A stretch of 64,000 bases of DNA from NCBI RefSeq assembly GCF_003576645.1, contig NC_044930.1:6188711-6252710 (forward strand), given 5' to 3'. The translations under genes and the position numbers were made by a program. This DNA comes from Ipomoea triloba (lineage: Eukaryota; Streptophyta; Magnoliopsida; Solanales; Convolvulaceae). Under the pieces are notes generated by a model that ran no database searches, was not told the DNA's origin, and saw only the letters and a program-made list of their open reading frames with translations. Shown piece after piece: positions 43,676-58,086 of this stretch. Position 1 is the stretch's first letter. Each line of letters begins with the position of its first letter.

Positions 43676-46161
43676 CTTATCCCATTACATGTAGTAGTGA
43701 TGTACGAAAAAGGAATTGCACTAGCATACATACCCTTTTTGATAGAAAGTAGTATATTCAGCCACTTGGGCTTTTCTTTTTCCTGTAATACTATTCCATG
43801 TTTGGGTATGTTTTGAATTTAAATACGTAAAGGACTTCAATTCATTTTTATATCTTAGTCAAAATTTTACAGCTTAACTAAAGAGAATCTCTCTGCCGGA
43901 AGAAACAAAAAAGTGTGTCCAAAAATTACGTACGCCGCTGCTTACTTTTATTACATAATCATACTTTATTTTTTGAAAAAGGGAAAGAAATATCCATTCC
44001 ACACTTTTATCTAATTATATGTGTAGTTCAAAAGTAGACAACGCATGCTATTTTTTGCTAATTTACCGGCGCCAACAAATAATTATATACTTTAGGAGAT
44101 TTATATAGTAAAATATAATGGCGCTTAAAATTTTAGGAAGTATTTTGGTCTTCGGAATTCATTATGAAGTTTGTTATTTTTTTGAAGTTAGATGATAATA
44201 TCTATTGATGGCATATAGACGAGAGCCAACACGGTCTGACCAAACGAGTTGCAGAAAAATCAAATGAGTTATGTGGTACGGCAGTATCAATCGAGTTGTG
44301 AGAAGCAAACGAGTCGAGAAAGACGACCCTAGTGTTTGCCATGGTGAGAATGGTGAGACTTTTTTATATTTACTTGATTGTTAGTTCACATTGCAATGAG
44401 AAATCATCTATACATCTTTTTTTTAATAGTTCCTATATGTTTGAAATTTAAGATTTCAAATGTTATGTACTTTGATAAGTTGTGACTTTTGAGATAAAAT
44501 GTATCGACGAGAGTTGTTTAAACAACTACTATAAAATTATCATGCAATCTAGTTCCAATAGTACAATTGTATGATATAAATAAATAAGTAGAGGCCGGAA
44601 ATATAATATCTAAAGATGATGAAAATCTAAATATTCATATGATATATATTGCCTATATTCTTTGTGCTCAACATAAAATTTCTAGATAAATTTCTAAGCT
44701 ACACCCTTGATGAATTAATTTGAATCGCAACCAAAATAATTTGTGTACACAAGTTTTGATTTGTTATCCCTCCTTACTTCAATAATAAGGATGATAAAAA
44801 AATAAATATAAAAAGTAGAGAGGTATATTTTACGCGCATACGATTTGATATTAGTACCCATATTTCCCCAATCCACAACACATTTGCTAACAATGAAGAG
44901 TGACAGTGTTAGAAAACTCAAAATTGATAAAAATAAATTTTTGGGTATATTCAACTAACCCGAAATAAATTTAAAATAATTTCACCCGAATCGAATATAA
45001 CCGAATTAAATTTGGTTCAGATATCGGATGTCAAAAACATCGCCCAAAATGTTTGGATATCCAAAATAAAATTCAGGTATCACCCGAACCGAACTGACAC
45101 TCACCCCGTCAAATTATATCGTGAGCCAGAGTCAATGTTATATATCATGGGCCTTGTTGGTTTAGTAAAAATTTAGATAGATGATGAGTGAATCTTCATT
45201 AAAACAATACCCCTAGTTTATTGAAATGACTTTAATTAAGAATCATCACTTAAATATATTATTCTATATTTCCTTTTGTATAAATATAAAATCATCAACA
45301 ATATTTTGTTAAAATCTTGTCTTAGGCTCTTAACACTAGCAGTCGACCATATTCCTCGTTTCCTCATGAGATCTCTATACCAAATAGTAGTTCGACAGTG
45401 ATCTACTACACTTTTCTCCTAAGACATGTAAGATGTTCTATTATGTATTTTCACCCAAATACAAGTGATGCCTTGATCACAAAATCATCTACAAGTCTCA
45501 ATAGGTTTCACAACCCCTAATACTTATTACTTTTCCTCTATCTTCTTCTCCAAGTAGAGATATATTGGTTGGTTGAACAAAATCGATGCGGTGACAGGAA
45601 TGGTACTCCCCACCCCTACATCGCCCTATTGCCATCCCTAACGGGTTCATTTCACAATACTATTAATTCATTTTTACAATGCTAAAATAAATCCATTTAT
45701 ACAATACTGAAAGGTTCATGTTTACAGTAATATAATATACGCGAAGTAGGTTTATTAAGGGAATACTATATTGGAAGTTCATTTCACAATATAAAATGCT
45801 CATGCATTTTATCAATATTGCAATGTCTAGTAAACAACTAAGCCTCAAATGAAAAGCAAACTAATTTCTAAGTAATCACCCATTAAATATCACCATAAAT
45901 CAAGATTACAGATTCATTATATTAATTAACTATTATAACTTTATATAGTAAACGAAACAACACAATAAAAAATATAATTATATGAGTGCCTTTTAAGTTT
46001 TAAATAATATCAATGAGATATTTTTAATAATACATTTTGTAACATTATTTTTATTTATAAAAAATTAAAAAAATATTTAAATAATAATGAGCAAATTGAT
46101 GTCATTTTAATGAATTACAATGTTTTTACTTTTTATATTGAACATGTGCTCATATTTGATG
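43676..46161. other. AT-rich spacer with transposon scraps
   Basis: No gene supported. About 44940-45110 has CCCGAATCGAATATAACCG and CACCCGAACCGAACTGACAC, and about 45550-45655 has CCCTACATCGCCCTATTGCC, both resembling hAT-element ends without partners. ORFs here are short and low-complexity. Confidence 0.5.
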
Positions 46162-46568
46162 CAATTGTTATTACTTATACCATGGACCAGAGTCCACCTT
46201 GCCCCCTAAAGGACATTGAATTGTGTATTTTTAGTATTAGAATTGTGAACTTTCAGAATGTAAATTGTGTTTCTAAGTCAAAACACATAACAATTGTAGA
46301 AAGAGAATTTGTGAATACAAGACTGTACTACATTTTAAAAATATTAAATTGTGTATTTTAAGTATTAGAATTGACTACAGTATTTGAAAGGAACTTGTGA
46401 ATACGAAACAAGGTAATCAATTACATATATGTTAAACTTGTGTGTTCGTAGTATACAAATTGTGAATAAAGGTAAATTATGAACATTTAATATATAAATT
46501 GTGTATCTACGCCGTTTTAGACCTGAATCCACCTTGCAAGGTGGACCAGTTCCATAGAATAATTTGCC
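46162..46568. mobile_element. MULE-like MITE, GTGGAC family, copy 2 (older)
   Basis: The left end has TTATACCATGGACCAGAGTC and the right end, inverted, TTATTCTATGGAACTGGTCC, followed by CACCTTGCAAGGTGGA. Flanks TATTTGATG (46153-46161) and TATTTGGTG (46569-46577) match in 8 of 9 bases. Confidence 0.62.
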
Positions 46569-48630
46569 TATTTGGTGCATATAAATTGTCCATAATATAA
46601 TATGCCCTTTCGAGAGATATAAGCCTTTAAATGGCGAAATGTATCTACCAGTCCGGCCCAATATGTTGTCTTAATAAGTAAAATTTTGGACTAAGGGATA
46701 TAGCCCTAAGAGTTGGGCTGTGTTTGGTTTTGTTTATAAAAAATAAATAAATCCTCACAAGGAATAAAATTAGTATATTCAAAAACTAGAATAAAAGTTA
46801 TATTGAATAAAGAAAACATTTAAAAACTAAAACAAAATTAAAAGATAAAATAGAAGTTGGGACTATGAAACCTTAAAAAAAAAAAAAGAGAGAGAAAAAT
46901 ATAAGATACTAGAAAAATACTAATAACGAAATCTAAAGTAAGGGGATTGGACCAATGACCTAAAATTAAGAATCTTTTTATAATTATGAAGTCAAAAGTT
47001 CACTGACTTATACGTATGCGGATTTAGACTACCATGTTTCATGTTTGGCATGCTAAAAAAGTTTACATTATTTTCCAAAATAAAGCAATGGTTCATTTAA
47101 TTTGTTTTTATTTAAAGTCCTAAAATGTTTTATTATTTCGTTTTCAGTCCCTTCATATATTTTTCCACTAAAGATGATAACTATTTATTCTTTTTTTTTC
47201 CCTAGAAAATATGTTCCAAAAACATAAATAAATTATATATAAATTCATAAAATTAGCCTAATATTACTAGCCTTTTAAAATTAAAGACAAGTTTATTATT
47301 TATAGAAAAACAACACTTTTGGCCTTTGAATTGTTTCACTCTTGAAATTTTATGTTAATGGAATTAAATATATTTAGTCCCTTAATTGTCTATTATATTG
47401 TACTTTCAGTCTTTGATGCCATATACTTATCAATTGCCATTAACAAATTCTTTTTTATGTGGTTATATATCTTTATCATTTAAAATTAATATCTATGATT
47501 AAAGACTATGATTAAAGTTTCATTTTTCCATGTGAACGTAATTTTTAACAGTGAATATTGATTGTAAATTATAAAAATAACCTCATATGTTAATGGAGTT
47601 TGACAATTATATAATACTAAGACTAAAAGTGTAACATTATGAAAAATTAAAGGACTAAATTTATTTAAATTAACTTATAGCCATACAGGACCAATTTTTC
47701 AAAATTAAAATAATTTGAGTCAAAAGGGTTATTTTTCCTTATTTATGGGTACGTGTTTAAACAAATGTAACGACGTTCCATTTTCTCTTTTTCATTTTTT
47801 AAAAATGCAAATAATAATGATTAGAATAATGCAATTATAAATTAATAAAAAAACTAAATATTAATATTCTCGATAACCAACTTAATGGAATTATACCCTC
47901 ACATTAATTGGATTAAACACTTACAAGTTACAAAAATATAATCTACCTACCTCACCTTCCAACTTTACTTTTATTATAACTTTTGTGAGATACTTTAAAA
48001 TTTCGAAATTCCTCTTCGAATCATTTTTTGCTATGAACCTAAAAGTGAGGGTTGAGTACAACCCGATCGACATGCTATAATGGTGAGCCTATGTGGGCCT
48101 GAATTGGGTTGAGTTGGATTAGCCTACTTAACATACATCCTTAGCAATATTTATCATCATACATTTTTGTTTGGAATTTACCTAGGAAGTCATACAATTA
48201 AATGCAACATATTCCAACAATGTAACTCTTAAATCAATAATAATATACCAATATTCATAAACATATAAGGCCATGTTTATTAAATTCCAACATGGGCTAT
48301 AACTCTCTAATCAATAAATTAAAATTCATCGATAAATTATATTGCATTATATTCAATATATTATGCAGAATTTGTTGTCTTAATTAAATTCCCTTGGCCT
48401 TCCCAAATCGTTGGCCAAATCAAAGGAAAAAAGAGATTCTATGATTGATCCACAGGGTTGAATTTGTACAAAAAGTGGAGCTCAATTCTTAGTTTATTAC
48501 ATTTTAGCATTTGAGGATTAAATTAGGGAAGGTGCTAATCGCTTTCAATTCAAAAAGATAATTTGGCACCACAATGACAGGGAAAAAGAAGCTTGACCAA
48601 TTTCAATCATGTTACATGTTGAAATCCAGC
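46569..48630. other. AT-rich spacer
   Basis: No gene supported. About 47310-47710 has MULE-TIR-like phrases (TTAATGGAATTAAATATATT, AGTCCCTTAATTG and inverted GGACTAAATTTATTTAAAT), probably an old non-autonomous element. Confidence 0.45.
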
Positions 48631-48633
48631 CTT

Positions 48634-48659
48634 TATATATATATATATATATATATATA

Positions 48660-48703
<44 letters not shown>
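48634..48703. repeat. (AT)n microsatellite
   Basis: About 70 bp of alternating T and A with one C interruption at 48661. Confidence 0.95.
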
Positions 48704-48706
<3 letters not shown>

Positions 48707-51622
48707 TCCCTATGTGTATATGTCAAATGTTCAATGTGTCTTATTATTATTTTTCTAAAATTATACCTAATTCTTAGTCTTCGTTATTAATTATATAATT
48801 TATATTTAATTATTATTTATACTACTTGATAATTATGTTTTAAAAAAATTAAAATCTCTTTGTATTACAATTAACTAAGCCCCAAAATACATACATATTC
48901 AATACAATTGTTTAAAATCTGAAAAAATCCAATAAAAAAGTTACGCAGCATCATATCATATCCTTCCATTATTAGGGCATTGTTGACCAAAGAATCTTGC
49001 TTGTCCCATGCATGTCTAATAGTTGAGAATAAATATTATATATTTGTCTAACTTTTAATAGTTGGGAACTATATCTTAGTCCAACATCTAGTACAATAAT
49101 ACTTCTTCAATTATTGCAAACCTGATACAAATTATCCTTAGAGTTCTATTAGAAACCTTAACAAAATGACAACCTGTAACATCAATAATCCTATGCATTT
49201 TTCTCAATTATATATAGGAAAAGCTAAATAAACATAAACAAAATCAGAGTTACAAAAAACGTGATCACTCGCGCCACTTCAATCAAGAGCTAAAAGTAGG
49301 CACATATCACTCTATGGGGATGTGTCAAATGATATCAGTGACGTGTTATATCTGATACTTATTGACACTAGTATGCATATATTGACAGTATTCGGCACAA
49401 TATGTTACAAATACACATTTCTATCAAGTATATAATATGACAACGATATGATATTAATTGGTGCTTTAAAATTTTTCACATAAATTAAATTCATTTCAAA
49501 TATATTATAGCATCTCCCCACCATATATGCATGCATGGAATGAATATAAAAATACGTTGATTATTGGAAGCAATATATAGGAGATAAACTAGGGGAGTAT
49601 GCGACAAGAAATATATAAAGAAAAATAAAGCCTAAAGTGCTGTTTTACGCAAGAATCCACTGCATGCAAATCATGCATGCATCGTGCATTATAATTGACA
49701 ACTAGTATGGAATGTAAAATCAGATAATATTATTTAGTTGTATATATACATATACCAAATATAAAATATGATTCTCAAAGAATTAGAGAACTAGTCTATC
49801 AAAAGAATATTTGTTTTCATATAGAATAAATAAATGAAATGTATTCTTATTGGGACATTACAGCACACACATTTTGTGAGACTTACTTTTTTCCAGCACT
49901 TCTATAAATAGTGAAAATAAAAATATAATTTTATTTACAAAATAAAATTATTTATTTTAATTTATAGTAATTGACAATTTCGCCATTTGGTACTGTAGAA
50001 TATTTTATAAATTTGTACAAAATATTCTTGCAATATCATATTATATTACTCCATCTGTCATATTTTATGTGTATGATTTGGCTAATGAGACTTGACTAAA
50101 ATTGTTTACCATTTAAATTTTATAATATTAAATTTAATATTAATATATATTGTATCCATGACGGCAGATGTCCAAATCTGTTAAACTGTATGAAGATGAG
50201 AATTTTCCAAGCTGGTATCATTGCCCACCCACACGCCTTACAATTTATTTAATTTTTTTTGTTAAAAAAATATAATAAATAAATAGTGGATTTCCAAAAT
50301 AATATTTTTAATGTTTGGGTTCCCTTTCCAACTATATGCTACTTGGCAATCAAGTGGGCCAACTTTTCTCCAGAAGAAATTATGAAAGGCTCAGCAGGAA
50401 TCAGATTCTTGACTGCTACAAATGTATATTTATAAAAGAAAATGTTTCAATTGTGCGATGTGATGCATATTATATTATTGTGCCTATACCTTTTAACATT
50501 ATCAGTCGTTTTAGACAACGATATTTTAATTCTTCTGTTTTTTATTCAAAATTTTTAAAGGATATACAGATTTATTTATTTATTTATAAACACATCGTCA
50601 TGTCTGGTTTGGTTTGTAGAAAGATTTATTGAATTTAAATGTAATGGCAAAAATCATTTGAAATATCAATTTCATTGTTTGGTTGATAGAAAATAAGTTG
50701 ATGATAATAATTAATATAATTAAAGACTCAAATGCTTGGACATGGTAAGGATATGTGAGGGCCGGGTAATATATATGGAAATTGATGTTGTAACTTTTTT
50801 TTTTTTTTTTTCAGAAGGTGTGAAAAATAAAATGCCAAGTGATCAAAATCAAAGAATTCATTTCCTTAAATTTGAGAAATTCATTTCCATCAACCAATTA
50901 AGTAAATTTTTTTTTATTTCTCTTAGGAAAATACTTTCTTGTGAACCAAAATTTGAAACCTCAAATTTGGATGGTTAGGAAGATTGATCAAAGTCATCAC
51001 ATACTCTTCATTTCAACTAAAATGATTAAGAAGAAAAACTTATAACCTCAAAGTCACGAGTCTCTTGATTTGAGCTTTTTAACTATGTGTAATTTATGTT
51101 GGTTTACTTTCTTGTAAATTTTTACTGACTAAGATTACGAGACTGGATTACCAAGTACACACTCTTGAATAATGAACGTGAATTCTCCTCATCGCCTAAA
51201 ATATAAAAGTCGAAGAAGAAAAACATGAAAAATGATATTTTCACATTGTAAAGCGTTATGATTGTATAACTATATATAATGTTGCTACATGCACAATTTT
51301 GGATAAGACTGAAACTGAGAATACCTCAAAATCTGTTTCCCTCAGCTCCTCTCCATTACAGTACGTACTAAGTACTCATAAACGTTGCAAAAGTGAAAGC
51401 TGCTACGCTGTACAGAAAACATGCAAAAAAAAAAAAAAAAATTCCCAAAAAAAAACATGCATTTTTTTTATTTCAAAAAAAAAATGCATTTTTTAAAAAG
51501 TGAAATAGAAGATGCATGCTTGGATTTCCGAGCCATCCATTTTAAGGACTCCATAGCTTGAATTCTTAAGGAATCCACAACCCTTCTTCACTTATTTTCC
51601 TATTTTGCGGGTCTATTTTATC
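48704..51622. other. AT-rich spacer
   Basis: No gene supported. A GTTTGGTTGATAGAAAAT motif (about 50678) and ATTTCCATCAACCAATT (about 50883) in inverted order suggest an old MITE. Poly-T at 50795-50812. Confidence 0.45.
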
Positions 51623-51990
51623 GGTACTTATACCGTGGATCATGGTCCACAATGCACTGTGAACCATGGGTCATGGTTGATAATACAGTTATGTTGAATT
51701 GATACTGCAGTTGTGTTGAACGGATACTGCAGTTGTGTTGAAAGGAAACTGCAGTTGTCGAAACATAGGCCATTTCATCTGTCTGTAAATGCAGTTGTAT
51801 TGAACGGATATTGCAGTTGTGTTGAATGGATACTGCAGTTGTGTTGAATGGATGAACGACATCTGTTTCGCGTAACTGCAGTTTCCTTTTAACACAACAC
51901 AGCTGCAGTATCCGTTCAACACAACTGCAATATCAGCCATGACTACGGTCCACAATGCATTGTGGACCGTGGTCCACCATATAATTTGCC
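51623..51990. mobile_element. MULE-like MITE, GTGGAC family, copy 3
   Basis: A 10-bp direct repeat CTATTTTATC flanks it (51613-51622 and 51991-52000). Inverted ends share TTATACCGTGG and GGTCCACAATGCA. The interior is a minisatellite of ACTGCAGTTGTGTTGAA units, the reverse complement of the motif repeated in copy 1. Confidence 0.8.
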
Positions 51991-52480
51991 CTATTTTATC
52001 CATATCACTATATAATTTTCTGAAAAAAAAAAAACTATATACACTACTCCTAAATATATGATGTGGACAACTTTCTCTGAATACACAAGATAAAGATGTC
52101 TTATTCAAACTTATCACATCAGGAAATTTGGTTGAGGAAGCAGAATTTGAGAGTTCATATAGTAGAACACTAATCTCATCTCCTATTTTCTCTCTAATCC
52201 TTCTCCATTTTCCTCCCCTTTTCGTGGGTCCATCTTCTACACATCATCTATTGTTTTATTCACTTATTTATAATTAATAACTTTAAATTTTAATTTTAAA
52301 AAAAATAAATTTAGATAACCAAACAAAAATTTGAAATAATAAATATACCAACAAGGCAACAATTAATAAAATTAAATAAAACTTTTAAAGCTCAATGGTT
52401 CGTTCTTAGTGATTGAAATTCCTGGTTCCATCCCGATCCTATTTGAAACTCAATGGCATGTGGCATTTGATGAACAGTTA

Positions 52481-52793
52481 GAGCATCCTTATCAATGGAG
52501 TTTTTTTGCGGTTTTTAAGGAGTTTTTGTAAGTGTGATTAAGAAAGAGAAAATGAGAGGGGATGAAAAATAAAATAAAACAAATTTGATATTTAAAAAAA
52601 AAAAAGAAAAAAACCAAGCTGTCAGGGGCGCCTTGACGCCCATGGGCACAGCAGCTGAAGGTTATAAAGTAGATATGTGTGCTTTGAACCATTCATTTGT
52701 ATGATTTTTCTCATTCTCTCTCATTCCATCTCTCATACCATATAGGATGCTTCTCTGACATTATCTCCTTATTATCCTTTGATAGGGATGCTC
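52481..52793. mobile_element. Tourist-like (PIF/Harbinger) MITE
   Basis: TTA flanks both sides (52478-52480 and 52794-52796). Ends GAGCATCCTTATCAATGG and inverted GAGCATCCCTATCAAAGG match in all but a few bases. It carries a GC-rich core with GGGCGCCTTGACGCCC. Confidence 0.82.
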
Positions 52794-52796
52794 TTA

Positions 52797-54625
52797 TAAA
52801 ATCAAGAGTTGATATGATTTGAGCTCACAATTATCTAAATGATGTGATTGAAGTTGAGTCAAAACAGTAGTAGAGAATAACTTCTTTTCAAGAAATAATT
52901 AGTCAAATTGTGTTGGTCAATATAAGAATTGAATTGATGCACATACTTTGAGAGAGATAAACGACAATCTCGGGATCACACCAGACCACGTAGACAAACA
53001 TTCTATCTAGATAGTGATTATTATTACTCCTCCAATTATACTTAGTCAAAATCCTAGTGGTAATTAATAAATAAATTATTCTTAATTGTTTGGATGGGAA
53101 CAAGAAAAGCAACGTAACCGACAAATAATATCAATCAAGTCTTATATGATGTGAAGATGATTTGTAGCTAGTCTGATCTTCTGTAGAGCATTTTCTTTTT
53201 GCAGCACACCACAGTGAGATTCACGAACACACATAGCTAGACAGGCAGACAGACAGACAGACACAAACATAGTACTCCTATATTGTTTATGCAATTATAT
53301 AGAGAAGTTGAGATGGATGAATAAGAGGGGTGGGCGTGTTGCTTTATTCCATGTTAGGTTGGTATAAGCATCTTAGTCTTCTGTCTCGCATTGGTTCCTG
53401 CAAAAAGGAGAATTGAAGTTGGAAGATTCCTTTGCTTGCTAGCTCCAATTAAGACTACGATTTAATTTCCATTGGCTGCCAAAGTTACGCTATATTATAG
53501 AACAAATATTGAACCAAATTGAGTTAGCGTAGAGATCATTTAATTCGATAGTTAGAAATAATTTATATTTGATTCCAATCCCACTTTTAACGATTCACAG
53601 AAATTTACCAAACATCTATTCATATGAAAATGGATTTTAAATATGTAATATTTTTTAGTGAACCCGTTGCCTATATTTGTCATCCTCAATCAGACACTTA
53701 CAAATTACAATTACATCAAAAGGTATAATTTATATTATTGTCAAAACATTATTCTTGATTGAGTTTGTCGTATAGGGTTTGCAGAGCGATTTATTTTTCT
53801 TGGTGTGTGTGGTTTGCGGGCTATTATTGCACAAAAGTTAGGTTTACCCAATGCACACCCTTGAGTAGTAGTTGTGAGTTTCTCTCGTCACTAAAAAGGT
53901 ACTCCGTATAATTTATAACAAATATTTAACTTTATTTTTCTTATATTTTCATAGTAGCCCGTACCATGTTTCGATGTCAATATGTTAGGCTGGGAGGCCA
54001 ACATTATGTTTTGCTAAAAAAATATTACTTATTCTCGCGGTTTTACACGTACTAAATCAATTGTTAACAATTTCTTTTAGTGAACCAGATTTTTAAATAT
54101 ATATATATAATGAAAATATAACGTATTAAAGGTGGTCAATTTTTTGTTATTGGTGTTTTGGTCCTCTCTCAAGTGATCATTCTATACTCAAAAGTAGAAT
54201 GAGCAATTATGTCCACTTCTAGTCTTCTACTATACCCTACTATCATCTAGTAAAATGGATGCTTGGTGGTTGGTACCATCTGATCAATCTAAAGTAAATT
54301 TAAATATAATGCATGCTAATTGATAAAATTTATAATTATAGATTATGATCATAGATTGAAATAATTTTTAATATACCTTTAATTTCCTCTATATTATTTG
54401 TATTATTATTCATATTAAAATAATGAATTATAATAAGAGGAATACTAATATTTTGATTTTTACACTTATATTTTATTTGACGAGACAAAATTGAATTTTA
54501 TATTATTCGTGACTCTCCACTCAAATCAATATCCTATATTTCAGCAGATACTTTAAGACAAGATATTGTAGTATTTCTATATAAACACATATGTAGTATT
54601 ATATATGTAACAATGGTTGGTCATA
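52797..54625. other. AT-rich spacer
   Basis: No gene supported. A short (CAGA)n run lies at about 53243-53263. Confidence 0.5.
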
Positions 54626-54660
54626 CTAGAAACTTGCAGTGCACATTGCACGAAATTATG
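54626..54660 (-). mobile_element. Possible orphan Helitron 3' end
   Basis: On the minus strand GTGCAATGTGCAC, a short hairpin, is followed about 9 bp later by CTAG and then T, the layout of a Helitron 3' terminus. No matching 5' TC end was identified, so this is tentative. Confidence 0.35.
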
Positions 54661-56002
54661 GCTCTGAACTGTGTGCCCAGGCCAATGGAATCAAAAGTGA
54701 AATCTTGGACTGCTTGTCATAGCATAATGCAGTTAAGCTCATTCTTTCATGCCATTTCATTTGACTCAATTATATGTTTTTGTGTTGCGTGATTTGTTAC
54801 CGAATGTTACTCCCTCCCTACTGTTTTGTTTAATGAGATTTCTTATTTTTAATTTAATTTTTCGTATCAGTATATAAAATTTATATATTTAAAAACTACA
54901 TTAAAAGTAATATTAAACATAAAAAAATTAAATATAAAACTAGTTAAAAATTACTAAAGAAAATAAGCAAGGAAGAAAGAGTTGTTTGATCAATAAATAG
55001 TAAACAAGATAGATAAAATGAGACAGAGAGAGTACTATTAAAACCAAAACCCATCCATACATGCTCGTCTGATTCATTACGTACCAAACTTGATTTATCC
55101 AATTGTGTGCAATAATACTCGTCATCACATCATTCACATGATTTTAATACCTCTTTAAAACCTATTAAGTAATTAGTTTTTGTCATTAGATATTATAATT
55201 AATTATCGTGTCTTATAATTTGTGTAGCTATTTATTAAATTAAATATTATAAGAAATTTTTAAGGTACTATAGTTTTGATTGACATAATAACTCTTATAC
55301 TTGGTATCAATATTACCTCAAGGTGAAGGATAGATGAAGATTTTGATTTGAGTTTGCATTGGAGACATTATTGTCCACACAATATAATACACACCTAAAC
55401 CCTTTCCCAGCGCTTTTGTCTTGTATATGGTACAACAAACACCAGTGTTGATAATTACCATAGGCTTTATCATATACTATAATAGGAAAAATGGTTGAAT
55501 AAACTCTTAAGTTGAATAAATAATACAATTGAGCTCAGATGAACTCTTTTAATTTAAGGGTTTCAGATGAAATTCTTTTAGTTATGAGACTCAATTAACT
55601 ATATTCTCGACTTAGTAGCTTATTTGCCTTTTTTTTTTATTATAATATGATTGCATTAAATAGAAAGAATTATTAATATATATCAAACTCATTATTATGA
55701 TGAATATAATGGAGTCATGATCGTACTATCAGTCTATCACTTCTGAAGGTAATTATTAGTGGTGGATCATGGATGATTTATTAGCGTGTATGGAATTGGG
55801 AGATTTCCAAAAACACAAACCTTGGAGTTTGCGAACTGACTGATGAATGATTTTGTTTGTATGGAATTTAGCAGGCACGTTTAACGTCTTTTAAGGCTCC
55901 ATGTTCTATTCTGCACCATGCAAGTTACATTATACTCCCTATATATATTAATTCCTTCCTTTCTCATCACGCATATTTACCCTTTTTTTTTTGGATTAAT
56001 AA
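54661..56002. other. AT-rich spacer
   Basis: Nothing supported as a gene or bounded element. Confidence 0.5.
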
Positions 56003-56010
56003 AAAAATTT

Positions 56011-56379
56011 GGGATTAGAGTGAAATAGACACAAACTATATTGAATTGTGTAATTAGGTTCTTCAATTTCAAAAAATTTAAATTAGGCCCTTAAACTTGT
56101 TATTTTAGAGCAAATAAACCCTCTAACCTATTTGTGACCTATAATTGCAGGTCAGCTAGAATTCCGGCCAACTCCAACAAACAAATCAAACCATCAACGA
56201 CCGGCGACCGTGGAGGTTCGCCGAAATTCTAGCTGACCTGTAATTACAAGTCACAAATAAGTTAGAGGGCTTATTTGCTCCAAAATAACAAGTTTGATGG
56301 TCTAATTGAAACTTTTTGAAGTTGAAGGGCATAATTGCACAATTCAATATAATTTGAGGATCTATTTAACCTTTATCCC
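56011..56379. mobile_element. Non-autonomous MULE-like element with ~165-bp TIRs
   Basis: Almost the whole element is two inverted arms: GGGAT at each end, ATATTGAATTGTG, CTTGTTATTTT, and GGTCAGCTAGAATT near the centre, separated by a short core with ACGACCGGCGACC. Direct repeat AAAAATTT flanks it (56003-56010, 56380-56387), possibly 9 bp, though low-complexity. Confidence 0.75.
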
Positions 56380-57946
56380 AAAAATTTTACAATAAAATTC
56401 TTAAAATCTAGCATAAATTCACTTGATCAATTCTACCGCGATACTTTAAAATCAAATGCCATTTTCTACCATAGTCTAAAAGAGTGGTATACTTTTTTAC
56501 ATAGTTTATTTGCTTTGCTTGATCTTTTCACTTATAAATTTAGTAATTAAGGTGCTAGAATCCCATATATTAAGATTTTTTTTTTCTAGCATCAACAATG
56601 GCTCATATTCATGTGCTCAAGTAAAATTTAGACCATTCCAAAAATTTAGATGTAGGACTAAATTTATAAATAACTACTAAATATAAAGGATTGTAATGCG
56701 TTCTTATTAAAAGTTACAATATAACATGCATATGATATAGTTGTGGTATAAATAATAAATTTTTGAGTGACGAAGGAAATTGCAGCCACCATCTAAGAGT
56801 GTGTATTAGAAAAATTCTCGTTCCTATGTAATATAGTAATAGCTCGCAAAACAATTTAAGATAGATAAATCGTACTAGGAAGATCATATGCGACATGTTG
56901 TACATTTCAATTTCTATAGTATCTTTTTTATCATTGTTTGGCACCCATGCAATTAGATTAAAATCATAATCATAGCTAATTTGACTATTTTTTTTTTAAA
57001 GCTAAGGTAAGTTGCATGTTTTAAAATTTTGAAGGTAAATGTGTGAAATATATAGTGATAAATGATAAAAGGGAAGAGTAAAATGATACGGAGTAATATA
57101 TAGTGGGTTAATTTGTAGTGTTTGTCGTACTTGTTTAACGTAAAACTCCGTCGTCAAAAACAGCCTGAATCTAATGATTACTTGGTGCCCAATTATTGGA
57201 AATATAATTATTATCAAAATCATTACCCAAGAATCTTTGTTCCTCCCTTCCCCCCAAGTTGAATGGAATAGTACATTAAACTACACGTTTTTACATGAGG
57301 CCTTTGGGGACCTTAAAACCTACGTAGATCTAATAAAATAATCCTTGTATTATTGAATTTTAAATACAAGTGAGATATTAAATCATTATATTATTTTAAG
57401 TAATTAGCATAATATTATGAACCTAATTGGGTGTATCCGTGTATATATAGTGCATGTAGTGGTATTATACAACATGATGAGATTAATCCAATTGAGTTTC
57501 GATCTGACCTTATTTAGAAATATAAACTGAAGTATGTGTTTAATCTCAACTAAAAGCTTAAGCTGATGATTGGATTATTCATTTATATTTATATTATTAT
57601 TACATGGTCAACAATATATACATGCTAACAAATTAAATGAACAGGCCTAGGTAATGCAAGAAGGGAAAGAAGAATCCAAGATTATATTTTTATTGTATCG
57701 CAGTTGATGCTGGAACACACTGACATTATAAAACACACAATTTTGGTCTCACAGAAAAGATGAAGCAAATGACAAGAATACCATAACTCTGACGATGTTA
57801 ATTTACTGATTCTCCATATCGTAGCATCTTGGTTGGATACAACTGCATGCATAAATATATATAAATCTGGGAAAGCTTCCAAGAATGTTCTTTCCACTTT
57901 CGGTTCTATATTCCACACACACAGAGGTTCAGGTTGCCGTTTGGTC
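56380..57946. other. AT-rich spacer
   Basis: No gene supported. Short ORFs without domains. Confidence 0.5.
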
Positions 57947-58086
57947 GGTGCAGATTGCATCATTAGTACATATAAATGCACCATCAAGTGTTTGGAAATG
58001 CACAATTAGATGTCATGCATTTGTGCATTTTATTTTATACTGTATGGTGCATTTATGCATACCTAATGATGCCATCCATACCGGTT
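57947..58086. repeat. Fold-back hairpin, MITE-like
   Basis: The arm at 57957-57983 (GCATCATTAG...AAATGCACCA) pairs with 58045-58072 with few mismatches, and looser pairing extends outward (TCGGTGCAG against CCGGTATGG). Inside, a second small inverted pair ATGCACAATTAG/ATTTGTGCAT could extend the stem. It resembles a small MITE; a microRNA-type precursor is possible but unsupported. Confidence 0.5.

Noticed and set aside
48574..48777. 67-codon ORF across the (AT)n tract
   Set aside because: Its peptide is mostly an Ile-Tyr repeat translated from the microsatellite.
57682..58005. 107-codon minus-strand ORF
   Set aside because: It overlaps the fold-back sequence, has no recognisable domain, and no splice partner was found.
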